64,000 bases of DNA from Cordilura impudica (GCA_963682025.1 OY821519.1:9799668-9863667), one strand, 5' to 3'. Counted from the stretch's first letter, positions 23,440 through 35,515 are shown. The notes: a model not told the origin generated them from the letters alone. Translations and numbers: made by a program.

Positions 23440-24700
23440 TTTCTTCTTAATAGCCTTGATTTTCATCTTCTAGAAGTTGTTTAGCTTCTTCGTTATATTC
23501 AATAGAGGTAGTTTTCCATTTTTGTCGAATGTATGGCACATATGGATTTGAAGTGCAGAACAAAATAGTGATAAGGTCTTCATTAGTGCAACATCTGGAC
23601 ATTTTTCTTGTGTTGTGTTCGCGAAAGAATCTGTAGTTTTTTGTTAATTTTTTGCGATTCTTCAGATAGATCTCCTGTTGGTAGCATGTTGTTTTGAATT
23701 ATTTGTTCCCCAGGGAACAAAATTTTATGAACTGTGGTTGACATATATCTCCAAGAATCTCATTATGGCCACTACTAAATAGAAGGTCATTCCTCAAAAA
23801 CAAAAATCTACCCTTCAAAAGTGTTACAAGACCAATTATATGCTTATAGGGGTCTATTATTTCTAATAAATTTCCTACATTTGTTAAAATATGTAAGTAA
23901 AGGAGGAATATATAATTGAATTGAATCTCCAAGAGTATTTTTCGTTATACAGTGTAGCTGTTTTATTGGCGTACTCTCAAAATTTGTTTTGCATTTATCT
24001 TTCTGATGTATGCTAGGACTTGTAATATGATTTGAATCGACTTATTAATTCATGATCTACACCTGTGATAGATGCTACAGTTTCTGGGTCGGAAAAAATT
24101 CTCCTTGCAGTATTTCCATCATTTGAGTTTCCTTCTTCATGTTTTTGTTGGCCGATTATGAGATATAGCTGTAGAGAAATTTTTCTTGAATTTGTTTTTT
24201 GTTTGCTTTCTTTTCATTTTCTTTGTTTTTTTCTCGCTGTTTCACCTAACGGACCAAATTCCAAATCGTAACACAATTTAAGATTATGCTCCATAAAACG
24301 TATTCTAGCATGAAGAGGGGACATTGCAAATTCGTAGGCTTCCTTAAAACTATCGTCTTGTGGTGGGGGTTGGCTTAATTGACTTGATGTCTTTTACCGT
24401 GTAATGCAGCTTGACGATAACTTTGTTTCGGTTAAAGGTTGTGCAACTTTTCCATCAATCACTGTGAGACACATTCAAAAATTTACTTCAATGTCTTGGT
24501 CATCAAATTTAAATATTAATGGTTGAAGTTCTTTAATTTGATCTTTTATTTTTTGAACTTCTTCAGTTATGACATCTTTGGTTTCCTTTTTGAATGCAAA
24601 TTTGATTGGTCTGCAATACTTTGTTGAAGAAGGAATTTAATTTTTCCATACATTAATTTCTGTTGCCCTACTAGCTGACGGCTCCAAGCCGCTATAAATT
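23440..24700 (-). pseudogene. Transib/RAG1-like transposase, decayed
   Basis: Minus-strand pieces in shifting frames, N to C: IPSSTKYCRPIKFAFKKET (about 24680), LTVIDGKVAQPLTETKLS, SPLHARIRFMEHNLKLCY, SNDGNTARRIFSDPETV and ASITGVDHELISRFKS, then MSTTVHKILFPGEQIIQNN, LPTGDLSEESQKINKKL and SREHNTRKMSRCCTNEDL. The order GNxARR - HKxL - SEExxxxxNK - RxxxxRKxSR parallels the RAG1 core, where the SEG/SEE block carries the third catalytic acid. Transib transposases are the known mobile relatives of RAG1. Stops and frameshifts make it inactive, and the N-terminus is missing. The terminal frame closes with QLLEDENQGY. The transposon ends were not found. Confidence 0.6.
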
Positions 24701-24796
24701 TTTTTTGTAAATGTACCTATCAAAATAAAAACGATTTTACCCATTAATATAATTTAACAGGTAAGCGCATTATGTCTCAACCCTTTTTTATAAGTA

Positions 24797-26064
24797 AAGG
24801 GTGTCCCAACAAGAACGCAATTTTTAAATTTCAAATAAAACACAAATATTTAAAACAAAATCGAGAAACTTTATTATATCGTAAAGTAGACAGAATGAGG
24901 TTATGTATGGAACAATATGTCGTGCAGATGGCCGTGCGGCTTTGCTGGCATGCACGCAATATTTTAATGAAATTTTCAATGACCGTTATTTCATTAATGC
25001 AGCGTCCAATTTCCTCTTTTAAGGCTTGAGTTGTCGTCGGCTTATTCGCGTAAACCATCGACTTCAAAAAACCCCAAAGAAAAAAATCTAATGGTGTTAA
25101 ACGCACGATCTAGGCGGCCAATTCTGATCTACAAAACGCGAAATAACACGACCGGGAAATGACTGATGCAGCAATTGAATTGTTTCTCTGGCTGTATGAC
25201 ATGTGGCGCCATCTTGTTGGAACCCATGCCCTCCACATTCATTTCTTCAATTCGAGGCAAGAAAAAACTGATTATCATTTCACGATACCGAACACCATTG
25301 ATTGTTTGCGCTTGACCTGCCTCATTTTCATAAAAAAAGGTCCAGTGATTCCTCCAGCCCATAAACCACACCACACAGTGACACGTTGAGGATGCATTTG
25401 CTTCTCGTGAATCACTCGAGGATTTTCCTCACCCCAAATGCGACAATTCTGCCTATTGACGAAGCCATCTAGATGGAAATGGGCCTCGTCACTAAAGATG
25501 ATTTTAGCGACAAAATCAGAATTTTCATGTTGTCTCTCCAATACCCAATTAACGAACTCCCTTCGCTGTCCATTGTCAGCTGGCTTCAGTTCCTGAGTCA
25601 ATTGAACCTTGTATGCATGAAGATGCAAATCTTTCGTCAAAATTCGCTGCATAGTGGATTTGGAGACACCAATTTGCTGAGCTCGGTGTCGAATTGAGGT
25701 GGATGGAGTTTGAGCGACATCATCACGTACAGCTGCGACATTTTCGGTCGATCGACCTGGTCGATGGCGCGTTGTTGTCTTTACATCACTAACAGACCCA
25801 GTTTCGGCAAATTTATCCATTAATCCCTTTACAGTTGACTCTTTTGGAGCATTATTGTGACCCCAAATTGATCGCAATTTGCGAACTGTAGCCGCAAAAC
25901 TTTCACCATTTTGGTAAAACAATTTCACAATGAGAATGCGTTGTTCATTCATTTTACTAACCTCGTACCTTCTACTAGCAAACAATAACAATTGTTCAAA
26001 TGTCAAACAATGACACTTCGAATGTTGCCAGATTTAAAAATTGCGTTCTTGTTGGGACACCTTT
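24797..26064 (-). mobile_element. DD41D mariner-like element, decayed copy with intact TIRs
   Basis: Perfect inverted ends of about 30 bp begin GGTGTCCCAACAAGAACGCA at 24799 and mirror at the right end. TA dinucleotides flank both sides (24795-24796 and 26065-26066), the expected Tc1/mariner target duplication. Length 1268 bp, the usual size. It carries one frameshifted transposase gene on the minus strand. Confidence 0.9.
24850..25952 (-). pseudogene. mariner-type transposase pseudogene
   Basis: The first two thirds read in one frame from MNEQRILIVKLFYQNG (start near 25952): paired helix-turn-helix region, VQLTQELKPADNGQR, IIFSDEAHFHLDGFVNRQNC with the first Asp. Near 25320 the frame shifts. 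The second Asp block lies in yet another frame (QQDGATCHTARETIQ near 25210). A one-base loss at about 25108, between RSC and LTPLDFFLWG, shifts the frame again. Counting across the breaks gives 41 residues between the second and third Asp, i.e. DD41D. It is related to, but clearly different from, the intact gene at 52121-53206. Confidence 0.9.
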
Positions 26065-26129
26065 TATATAATAACTCGTGTCAACTCCACCATTTCCTTT
26101 TGCTGTCAGTATAAAAAACAAATAATCTC

Positions 26130-26290
26130 TCGCAAAAAAAAAAAAATACACCGATACGACCAACACACACAGACGGACGGACGGACATCGTTAAATCGAC
26201 TCAGAAATTGATTCTGAGTCGATCCGTATAATAAAAGATGTGTATAGGTCCAATATTTTTGGTAGGTACACATTGGGGTATAGGCAGGAG
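26130..26290 (+). mobile_element. DINE-like family B, 3' fragment
   Basis: Shows CACACACAGACGGACGGACG, the hairpin CGACTCAGAAATTGATTCTG and AATATTTTTGGTAGGTACA. The terminal GGGTATAA hairpin is replaced by TTGGGGTATA. Confidence 0.65.
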
Positions 26291-28474
26291 TTATGTTCTA
26301 TTAAGTAGGAGATTTTCGGGAAATTTGGACCTTTTTCTTTTAATTTCTAAACGACTCAATGACTTTATATTTCTAACATTAATAGCTTATGGGTTACAAA
26401 ATTATACAAAATTTAATTTAGTTTAAAATCTTTTGAAACAAAAAAGTTACAGTCATTTAGAAATCAAAATTACAAACAAAATTTTAATGTTAGCAAAATA
26501 CTGAGAAAGTCCATTTTAGAAGGCCCTGCCCAAATTACTTACAAAATTATGTGAACTACTTTCTGAAAGACCGAACAGGTAATATATCTTACCTAGTCTT
26601 GATCTTGATTTTCCCGCCAAAGAAGATGTTCTCTTTAACCTACCCAAAATTAATCCACTAGCATTTTCCAAATACAAGTGACTTTTCCAAATTGTTAGAT
26701 TTCTAAAATCAAAAAAACAAAACTTAATATACCGACCAGTACAGTACTCATACAAGTGGGCCACAAAAAACGATAGCTAAACTTTAACAATGAGCTAGAA
26801 CCAGCTTTAAAGTGTCCTTTCAACAAACAACACTAACTAGACGTCATGAGTCATTTGTGGCCTGTTGCTGCTGCTGTTGCCGTTGCCACCAGTATAACAA
26901 AATGTTAATCAAACAAACAAATGAACCATAAGTTGAGAGTGGAATACGACAAAAAAAAAAACAGTATGGAAAATTAACATAAGATTAGAATTGGTAATTA
27001 CAGTGGCGCCTAGTCAAACATACTTACAAAAACAAACATGCGCTTTAACAAACCATAATGCTGGAATAAAACTTTTGATGCATAATTTATGCACAATCAA
27101 GGAACCAAATACAGCTATGGAGAGTAAAGTAGCATGAGTTGCTCATGCGTCGTGTTTAATTTAAATGCAAAGATGAGTGCTTTTTGTTTTTGATGATGTG
27201 AATCAAAGGATATTTGTTGAACAAATATCATAAGAACCGATACACAGCGGGTGCTTTGCGCGTGCTCATCTTCTTTTTTTTTTTGATATTGTTGTTATTT
27301 AGAAAACATTTTTCCGAATGGTTTTTCATAACCTCCAAAATATATTCATCATCATCGTCTTCGGCATCATTATTGTGATGAATTATTCAAATATGTGTGT
27401 CTACGATTTGTTGTTTACGTCCATAAAATCATTTTATTTATCCAACCACTACCACCTTTTGTTAGCTCAAAAGTCCGTTTTTTAATGTTTTTTTTTTGTG
27501 TTTGTTTCAATAATGAAATACAGGCTCAATTTATTCAGTCCATTTTGGTTTTGTTTTGGTTACTTAAATATTTTTCTCGCATTTTCATGTTGATTATGCG
27601 CATAATTTTTGACTTTTTACATTTTTTTTTCTTCTAAATGTTCTGTTTACAATTTTTTTCTGCTGCTGCTACTGCTGCTGCTGATGTCTTGACATGTTGT
27701 TGCTACTGCTTCGTTTGTTATTGTTTTGCAGGCAACTTATCATTCATTATGCTAAAGTTGTCTGTTGGTTGTTTTTATTCATTTTTTTTTTTTTTTAATA
27801 TATTTAGGATTTCTTCTTTACTTAAGGTGTGATGAAGTTATCATTAGAACGAATTATTAAGTATTGTAATGACCTTGACCTTAATTATGCATGCAGCATG
27901 CGGCATATTTGAAAATTTTTTAGACAATTTTAAATTAGCATAATTATTGTTTTGAATGATTATAAATGCAGGGATTATTAGACAGAGAATATATTAGTTC
28001 AAGAGTGTCGTCTGCTGATTTTAGATTCAACAGTTGGTTTGTTACTGAGTGCAAGTGCCAATGGCTTCGAAATGAAACAAGTAAAAGTGTGACGGTTTTT
28101 TAAGTATTGAAAAAAGTGATTAGAAAAAATATTGTCCAGAGCGTAAACTTCATCAAAAGCGTGATTTTTTATACGATTTAAATAAATACTCTTAACGTTT
28201 GTAAAAAATATTTAATTAAAGCTGAAAATCAAAAAAAAAAAAAAAATCAAAAATTATATTAAAGGAATTTTGTATGAAAAAATACTTAAATTTTTGAATT
28301 TGTGTTAGAGCCTTTAATAAAAAGGTTTTGATTGATGTTACAAAAAAAAAAAAAAAAACAGGTAAGAGTGTTAAATTCTGTTATGTTGTTATCTATTAAT
28401 ATCTGGCCCTGTTGCACCATTTATAACAAACGTAAACATAATATTTTAAAAATTAAATAGTTTAATAAGGATAA
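26291..28474. other. host-like AT-rich DNA without genes
   Basis: No convincing coding frame. CTG/TGC-rich short repeats lie near 26867-26886 and 27660-27690. Several poly-A/T tracts. Probably intron or intergenic. Confidence 0.5.
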
Positions 28475-28622
28475 TCTATAATACTAATATGCAATGCGAT
28501 TTCTTGTGACCGATATCAAAAATTTAGTTACCAACCGATTCTGGCTAAACATACTCCATTTGAAAGGTACTTCTATTTAGCTATCCACTACATTTACAGA
28601 TTTGAACCGGCTGGAATATTTT
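28475..28622 (+). mobile_element. Helitron-like family C, copy 3 (5' part only)
   Basis: Starts TCTATAATACTAATATGC after an A. After TTGAACCGGCTGGAATATTT it stops where the heptamer-array element begins (GATGTGTAAAC at 28624). The point of interruption matches an internal position of the 11000 copy, so the array element probably landed inside this one. The 3' part is not present on the far side. Confidence 0.75.
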
Positions 28623-28623
28623 T

Positions 28624-29695
28624 GATGTGTAAACATGTAAACGCGCAAGGGGGTAAATTTCTATTTCACAATACAATCACAAAAATAGCGTAATATATGA
28701 GCCGTAAGACAAAATCGGTGTGACATATGGCTGTATTGGTGAAAAAATTATGATTTGTAATAACCTGTTTGAAAATGAAAAATGAAAAATGAAAAATAAA
28801 AATTATGAATTAAAAATAAAAAATTAAAAATTAAAAATAAAAAATTAAAAATGAACAATGAAAAATTAAAAACGAAAAATGAAAAATAAAAAATGAAAAC
28901 CCAAAAATAAAAATATGGAAAATTAAAAATGAAAAATGAAAAATAAAAATTAAAAATTAAAAATCAAAAATTAAAAATTAAAAATTAAAAATTAAAAATT
29001 AAAAATTAACAATTAAAAATTAAAAATTAAAAATTAAAAATTAAAAATTAAAAATTAAAAATTAAAAATTAAAAATTAAAAATTAAAAATTAAAAATTAA
29101 AAATTAAAAATTAAAAATTAAAAATTAAAAATTAAAAATTAAAAATTAAAAATTAAAAATTAAAAATTAAAAATTAAAAATTAAAAATTAAAAATTAAAA
29201 ATTAAAAATTAAAAATTAAAAATTAAAAATTAAAAATTAAAAATTAAAAATTAAAAATTAAAAATTAAAAATTAAAAATTAAAAATTAAAAATTAAAAAT
29301 TAAAAATTAAAAATTAAAAATTAAAAATTAAAAATTAAAAATTAAAAATTAAAAATTAAAAATTAAAAATTAAAAATTAAAAATTAAAAATTAAAAATTA
29401 AAAATTAAAAATTAAAAATTAAAAATTAAAAATTAAAAATTAAAAATTAAAAATTAAAAATTAAAAATTAAAAATTAAAAATTAAAAATTAAAAATTAAA
29501 AATTAAAAATTAAAAATTAAAAATTAAAAATTAAAAATTAAAAATTAAAAATTAAAAATTAAAAATTAAAAATTAAAAATTAAAAATTAAAAATTAAAAA
29601 TTCAAAATTAAAAATTAAAAATTAAAAATTAAAAATTAAAAATTAAAAATTAAAAATTAAAAATTAAAAATTAAAAATTTCAAATTAAAAAGTGG
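28624..29695 (+). mobile_element. heptamer-array element, copy 1, with homogeneous (TTAAAAA)n
   Basis: Starts GATGTGTAAACATG, then AAACGCGCAAGGGGGTAAAT, a region with GAGCCGTAAGACAAAATCGG and AACCTGTTTGAAAATG, then the array. Bases 28775-28970 are mixed GAAAAAT/TAAAAAT units. Bases 28970-29600 are about 90 almost identical TTAAAAA units with only one or two variants (for example near 29006 and 29601). The right terminus seen in the 44399 copy is absent. Same left flank at 44399 and 47935. Confidence 0.85.
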
Positions 29696-31930
29696 TTGGG
29701 CGTTGTTTTAAAAACTCTCCTCTAACTAAGTAAAATTTTTTTTAACGGCCTGGCCCTCGTTGCTTTGATAATTTGACTTTTGGCCGCGTAGAACATCAAA
29801 ATACCCGTATGTCCGACGTCACATTTTTGGTTGGAATAGTTTCAACATTTTTATGAGTAAACTATGAATATAGTCAGTTATAGACAGCGAAATTTTTTTG
29901 TTTTTATTTTTCTAAAAGTTTCCATCCTTTGCGAGTAGTTGCTCCCACACGCCAGTACAGTATATAAACGAAGAACATATTTTCATGCATTTGCATGGAA
30001 AGTCGTCGAGCTTTTTCGAGTAGTGGTTTGCCCACGCCAGTAGGACAGTCCGATTCAAGTGAATTTAAGGGTGATGTTCTTGGTACTTATACGATTCCAA
30101 AAAATATATATTTATTATAGTCAATACTTATATTTATCTCTTTACATGCTTTCAAACATGAAACATTTTAGTTTTTTATTACTACTGGAGCTGCTCTTTG
30201 AGCTCGAGTAGCGCATTAATAAGGAGCTCCGGTCTTAAGTTATGATTTTTTATTATTGAAAACAAAATTTCATGGCAATTTCGTGAAAACTAAGTTATTG
30301 AAATATTAATAAATATTTTCAATACTTTCGTATACATACATATATTTTTTTTTTATAATAATTTTTTTCCTCCAAAACCGATTCTGGGACAACTCATATT
30401 TTCTCGTATAATAAGTAACTGTTTTCTAATGCAAACATCACAATAAAAATTCTAATTTAAAAGTTACAATGTAGATTATTAAATTTTATTTTCCATGGTG
30501 TTGTTGTCTCCATAACAGAGTCCTTTCAAATTTAATAGCCAACAACATATTTGAAATGGTAGAAAATCCTTTGACTTGTTGCACAAATAAACATTAAGAA
30601 AAATTGTAAAATAATAAAGAAATGGGTCATAAAAATAAATTCCATCACATGATGTTTGTTTTTCCATCCTTTAGAATTGCAACTGATTTGAAGTCATTTT
30701 TTTATTTCGCTTTTGTTTTCGAATGTATTCAGCAAATGTCAACGCACACATAAAAATGCTATAAAATCACACCTACCCATGTCGGTAATAATCAACAACA
30801 GCAACAATAACAAAAGCAATAACAATATGTCGTAGGAAAATTGTAAAAATTTTTGTGATTTTGCATACGAAACATAAAAAATCTCAACTAAAGATGAAAA
30901 AAAAACAAAAAAAAAACAGTAACCCTTTCCTTCAGACAAGACAATATTGACAACAACACAAACATGAAGAGTTCAACCACACACCACATATTGATGCTGT
31001 TATAAGGATGTTTTTTAGTTGATTTTTTTTACATTACATTTTTCTGTGGAATGTTTGTCCCGTCAGCGGAATAAAACCAAACATACGAGTTTGATATTGT
31101 AGAGTATAGATACAAACACAGATACAGATACAAAAAAGTAGAAGAAAAAACGACAACAAGACTCTTGGGTGTTGTTAAGTGACAATATTTATTTTTTTTT
31201 TATCAAAGGATAACAACAAAAGGACAATATTGACAACCAGAAATCTTAAAAAAACGCAAAAAATAAAACATCACAATTGCAAACATGTAAAATATTGCAA
31301 AGAAAACAGCAGAAAAAAATGCAAAATAAAATGGCGACACACACACACGCATACACAAAAAGGAGTTACTAAATCTTTGAAAATTTCATTTTCGCTGACG
31401 AATCCTTTTTACTGACAACATCGACAAGACTTTTTTTTATAGCTTGACAGAAACAATGACTTCGAAACAACACCGCAACACTGAGGTGGAATTTTAAAAC
31501 ACGGATAAAATTGCTTTTTTCTTATAATTAACTCGTTTTTCTGTGCTGATGGTCAGAAACATATAATTTGTGTATTTTTTTTTACTCTTGTAAGAGAAAG
31601 GTAAAATTAGTATAGCTTTGGTGGAGAAATATTCCATATTTTGTTAGAATTTTGAAAACAGTCAATTGAAACGTTAATCATTGCGTTTTTTTTTTTCTGA
31701 AAAAAGAGTAATTTTTTTGTAAACTTTCTTCCAAAAGGTACCTAGGTACCGTGCTATACACAGAGAAACCCAGATTTATTTAAAGAGCCGAATTTGTGGC
31801 CCAAAGGAATTATGTAATATAAAATTTTTCCAGCACAAATCATGTGAAAAGAAACGTGTTCTCGAAAAAAATGAATTAACTTATAATTATTTTTTTAATT
31901 TTTCACTCAATCTTTTTATATAAATGTTTA
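29696..31930. other. AT-rich non-coding DNA
   Basis: Two similar segments near 29925-29965 and 30015-30055 share a GAGTAGT...CCCACxCGCCAGTA pattern (partial duplication). A palindrome-like GGAGCTGCTCTTTGAGCTCG lies near 30187. 30.4-31.9 kb is intron-like with CAA repeats (about 30790-30825) and a CA run near 31338. No gene recognised. Confidence 0.5.
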
Positions 31931-31935
31931 CGATT

Positions 31936-32084
31936 GTTCACCTGTTCTTCTGTTACAATGAATTTTAGAATTTTATATCATATTTTACATAAACTATGTA
32001 AAAATTTCAAAGTTTAAAGTGATAATAATATTGCAAAATATGATATAAAATTCTAAAATTCATTGTAACAGAAGAACAGGTTAA
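31936..32084. repeat. near-perfect 47-bp inverted repeat (hairpin)
   Basis: ACCTGTTCTTCTGTTACAAT and following bases to about 31987 are repeated in exact inverse at about 32036-32084, separated by roughly 50 bp. Either a small MITE or a hairpin-forming RNA locus. Non-coding. Confidence 0.85.
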
Positions 32085-32249
32085 CACTCGTAAACAATAA
32101 TTTTTATAAATTAATTTTTGAATAAACTTTTGATGGTCAGTGGTTCAAAGCCTATTTCCGTCTACATAATTTAGGAAAACAAATTTCTTTGTATTTGTCA
32201 TTATCTCAAATATGAAAAATACGTGAAAATACATACATCAAACACACAA

Positions 32250-32510
32250 TGTTCTGTTCAAAAGCAGCCAACACATATTTTTATTTTCATATCAGTTATG
32301 TGTGTTTTTAAATTTTGTACGGGGCCGAACACAATCATGACTGTGCTTCGTTTTAATATTTCATTATGTACACGAACATGTTTCTATAACGTATTTTTTG
32401 TTTCGAACACACATAAACCACACAGATTCGAGTGCAGCTTTATTTTAAGTTCTTGTTCTTGCACGTGCACTGCTGAAAAACAGAACATGTTCTTGAACGC
32501 GTACATTTAA
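32250..32510 (+). repeat. dispersed repeat family E, copy 2
   Basis: Collinear with 21540-21770 through ACACATATTTTTATTTTCAT, ACAATCATGACTGTGCTTCG, TACACGAACATGTTTCTA and a final AACAGAACATGTTCTTG. Non-coding. Confidence 0.7.
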
Positions 32511-32534
32511 AAATTAAAACATTATCTACTCGGA

Positions 32535-33242
32535 ATCTGATACACCCCTATAATAACGACAACAATTGTTTCAACCAAATTTATTAAAACAATCTTAAAT
32601 AATTCATTAGCAGTTATAAAAAAATAAATATAAAAAGATAATAATAAAAATTAAAAAAAAATTAAAACAATAATAAAAAAAAAAACGAAATTAATGCCGT
32701 TTTCTTTTCTGACAAAAAATATCGCATTTTATATATTCTAAATTAAGAGTAACTTAATTTTATACATCAATCAAAAGGTCTCAAAGTGCTGTGTCCAAAA
32801 AGTTTTGACTATTATCCTCTTTGAAGTCATGGGGTGAAAATATTCAAAAAAGGAGAACAATGTGGAAATATTCTCACACTATGACCTGAAAGAAATCAAT
32901 GGCTACAATTTTTTGCGATTTACGAGCGCTAGACTTTGAGACCTTTTGATTGATGTATAAAATATGGTTGCTTTTAATTTAGAATATATAAAAAAATACA
33001 CTTTTCGAAAAAAGTGCAAATAAAATGCGACATTTTTTGTCAGAAAAGAAAACGGTATAAGCCATAAACAACATATAAAATTTCTCTGTTTTCTATTTTA
33101 TTACTATCTTATTTTTTATTTTTTTTTTTATTTTTTATCATTATCTTTTTATTTTTATTTTTTTATAACTGCTAAAATAATTAGATTGTTTAATAAATTT
33201 GGTTGAAACAATTGTTGTCGTTATTATAGGGGTGTACCAGAT
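32535..33242. mobile_element. foldback element with about 250-bp inverted arms
   Basis: The left end (ATCTGATACACCCCTATAAT) and the right end (ATTATAGGGGTGTACCAGAT) are inverted, and pairing continues through GACAACAATTGTTTCAACCA, a TAATAAAA-rich stretch, the GACAAAAAATxTCGCATTTT block and CATCAATCAAAAGGTCTCAA. Only about 100 bp in the centre is unpaired. 708 bp long, non-coding. A diverged half-copy lies at 44115-44253. Confidence 0.85.
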
Positions 33243-33938
33243 GTTTTACCTGTAAGTACTAAGATATCAAATATTGTTTTATTACCACGTTGTTAACCTA
33301 TTGAGCAATGAGACCGAAAATGTGTAATTTTTTTGATAAAATTTTGAAAACTCCTTTTTCAAGTTTTTAAAAATTTTTTTAACCAAAATTATAAAAAATG
33401 ATCAGGCACTCTAAGGTTTTGTTAAGTGCATGTTAGGGATAAACAGATTGAATTTTGAATTGAAGTAAATGCCTGTGCCAGAGTTTTTGTTACAAGGATT
33501 TTTTTTTCGAATTTCGAGAAAAATTAGATTTTTTAGAATACTCAGTAAATGTACTCTTTCTTAATACTGTGTATCATAAATTAATCACTTTTCTACTTTT
33601 AAATATTCTATTTCATCCTAATAGCCTAGGGTTTCGTAAAAAATTAATCCTTATGGATTTGGGGTCACATAGGACCCCAAGCTTATGAAAGGCAATTTAT
33701 TAAAAAAGCTCAAATATTTTGTAAGTGCTGTTGAATTTTTAGATGTGACGCTTCAAGTATAATAACCAAATATTCGAGTCTTCCTAACAGTTTGGGATAA
33801 GTCGCACAACGTTAACCCATTCCTTGCCGAAGCCAAACTTTGAATTTGGGCATATTAAAAAAAAAAAAAAAAAATTACCTAAAAATAATGTATTGCTATA
33901 AACTTAACTTATTAAAATTATAAGCTAATTGCAAAAGA

Positions 33939-34314
33939 CTAGCAGATTCCAGCCCTCGAAATTCGAGCGCAAATTCTAGGAATTTTTATTTTTTCATTAA
34001 ATAAAGACCCTAAAGGTATGCTAATCAATTATAGCCAATTCACAAAACAACACAAAAACAAACTCATTTTTATTACAAACACATTAACAAATTTAATAAA
34101 CACACACATAGCATTGTATAATTTTATGTCTGTGTTAGTAGCAACTTTAAATGCAATTTACTCAAAATAAAGGAAAAAATTTAAAAATCTGTGAACCTGC
34201 AAAACGGCTAACAAGAAATGCCTTTCAAATAACATACGTTTGGTCAAAATCGGTATAAAACGGTAGAACAAAACATCAGTCACAAGAAATCGCCTAGCCT
34301 ATTAATATTATAGA
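33939..34314 (-). mobile_element. Helitron-like family C, copy 4
   Basis: On the minus strand it starts TCTATAATATTAATAGGC after A and ends CTCGAATTTCGAG, GGCTGGAATCTG, CTAG, then T. 376 bp, both termini intact, no coding capacity. Confidence 0.92.
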
Positions 34315-34699
34315 TAAAGAGCAATAGCTTCATAGGCTTTCAGCTCTACATAAATTAAGAAATGATTTGTTAAATGTACTTATAAATATTAGTTTTTTTC
34401 AAGAATTTAATGATAAAGTCAATGTTATTCATGATTGGTTCCGATATCAACTCAAGTAAACTAGAAATTCAGAGTTGAGGGGCATAGGAAATGTTTGCAC
34501 TTTTATCATTCGTCTTTATATAAAGGCTGGGTTTGAATGATAAAATGTAATAAGAGCACCGTTACGTGATTTAGATTTTCTTTATGCCGAAATAAATTAA
34601 TCTGTTTCTCAAGAGTTTTTAAAAAAATCAACAGCATTTTGAGTTTTGATCCGAAGAAATGGTGGCATTACTATTTTTTAACTTCAAAGTGTCACTAGA

Positions 34700-35060
34700 A
34701 GTGAAAGAAAAATGGTTGCTTGTCTAGATGTAGCGGAACCGATTGTGAAACTAATCGAAAAAAGAAAATTCATTCATCCAGAAAATTTGATATATATTAA
34801 TTTAAACGATTTTGGGTCCCAGAAAACTAAAAATTGTTTAAGCTGTTTTAGTATTTCTGCAGAATTTTTTTTATTTCCTCCATCGCCATGGGAATCCCAT
34901 GCAAATTTTAAAAAGAGTTACAATTTCTGCAAGGAATTATTTATAGTAAACGATACGGCCGAAAGAGTTAACAAATAATGTAGGAGAAAAGCAGTTTTTA
35001 CTCCAGATAGTAGAATCATACAAAAAACAATATCCTTCCTGTATAAATACAAAAATTATA
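34700..35060 (+). pseudogene. remnant of an uncharacterised insect repetitive protein
   Basis: A frame of 88 codons from 34712 ends with SYNFCKELFIVNDTAERVNK. After a short gap another frame reads EKQFLLQIVESYKKQYPSCI. The pair NDxAERV ... QFLLQxV recurs, as I recall, in multi-copy uncharacterised insect proteins that behave like mobile-element products; I cannot name the family. A fragment of the same region is repeated at 36535-36605. A stop and a deletion separate the two motifs, so it is broken. Confidence 0.4.
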
Positions 35061-35358
35061 GAAAAACTCGTTTTCGGCAATCTTTATTTAAAAATGTCAT
35101 TTAATCCCCAGCTGGCCTTAGCAAATAATGGGTCAGCGGTCTCGGATTTATCCGAAATTTGGGTTTCAGAAGACCCACACATTTGGTTATAAAAATTTAA
35201 TTAACGCTTTTAAAAATTCAACATCACTTAGGTACAAAATATTTGCATTTCTTTAATAAATTGTCTTTTATTAGCTTGGGGTCATATGTGACCCTAAGTT
35301 CAAAAGGGTAAATGGGGTCACATTATTTTTTCAGAAACCCTAGGCTGTTAAGATAAAA

Positions 35359-35515
35359 CTAGCAGATTCCATCGCTCGAAATTCGAGTGCAATTTCTAGG
35401 CAGCTTTATTTTTCATCTTAGCCAATTCACAAACCAACACCTTATGGTTTATTATTATTGTGAATGAAGATAAAAAAATTCATTAACAGGCACATTAACA
35501 AATTTAACAGAAACC
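35359..35515 (-). mobile_element. Helitron-like family C, copy 5 (3' part)
   Basis: Minus-strand 3' end intact: CTCGAATTTCGAG, CGATGGAATCTG, CTAG at 35362-35359. The element stops after about 155 bp at GTTAATGTGCC...TTAAATTTG. It sits between two similar 25-bp segments (CAGAAACCCTAGGCTGTTAA and CAGAAACCCTTGACTAGTAA). Confidence 0.8.

Noticed and set aside
27395..27832. Two adjacent small frames rich in Cys, Phe and Leu
   Set aside because: T-rich low-complexity DNA with CTG runs; no motif, and frames are short enough to arise by chance.
28970..29600. Telomere-like repeat (TTAAAAA)n
   Set aside because: Flies lack short telomeric repeats of this kind, the sister arrays are internal and heterogeneous, and the array lies within a dispersed element.
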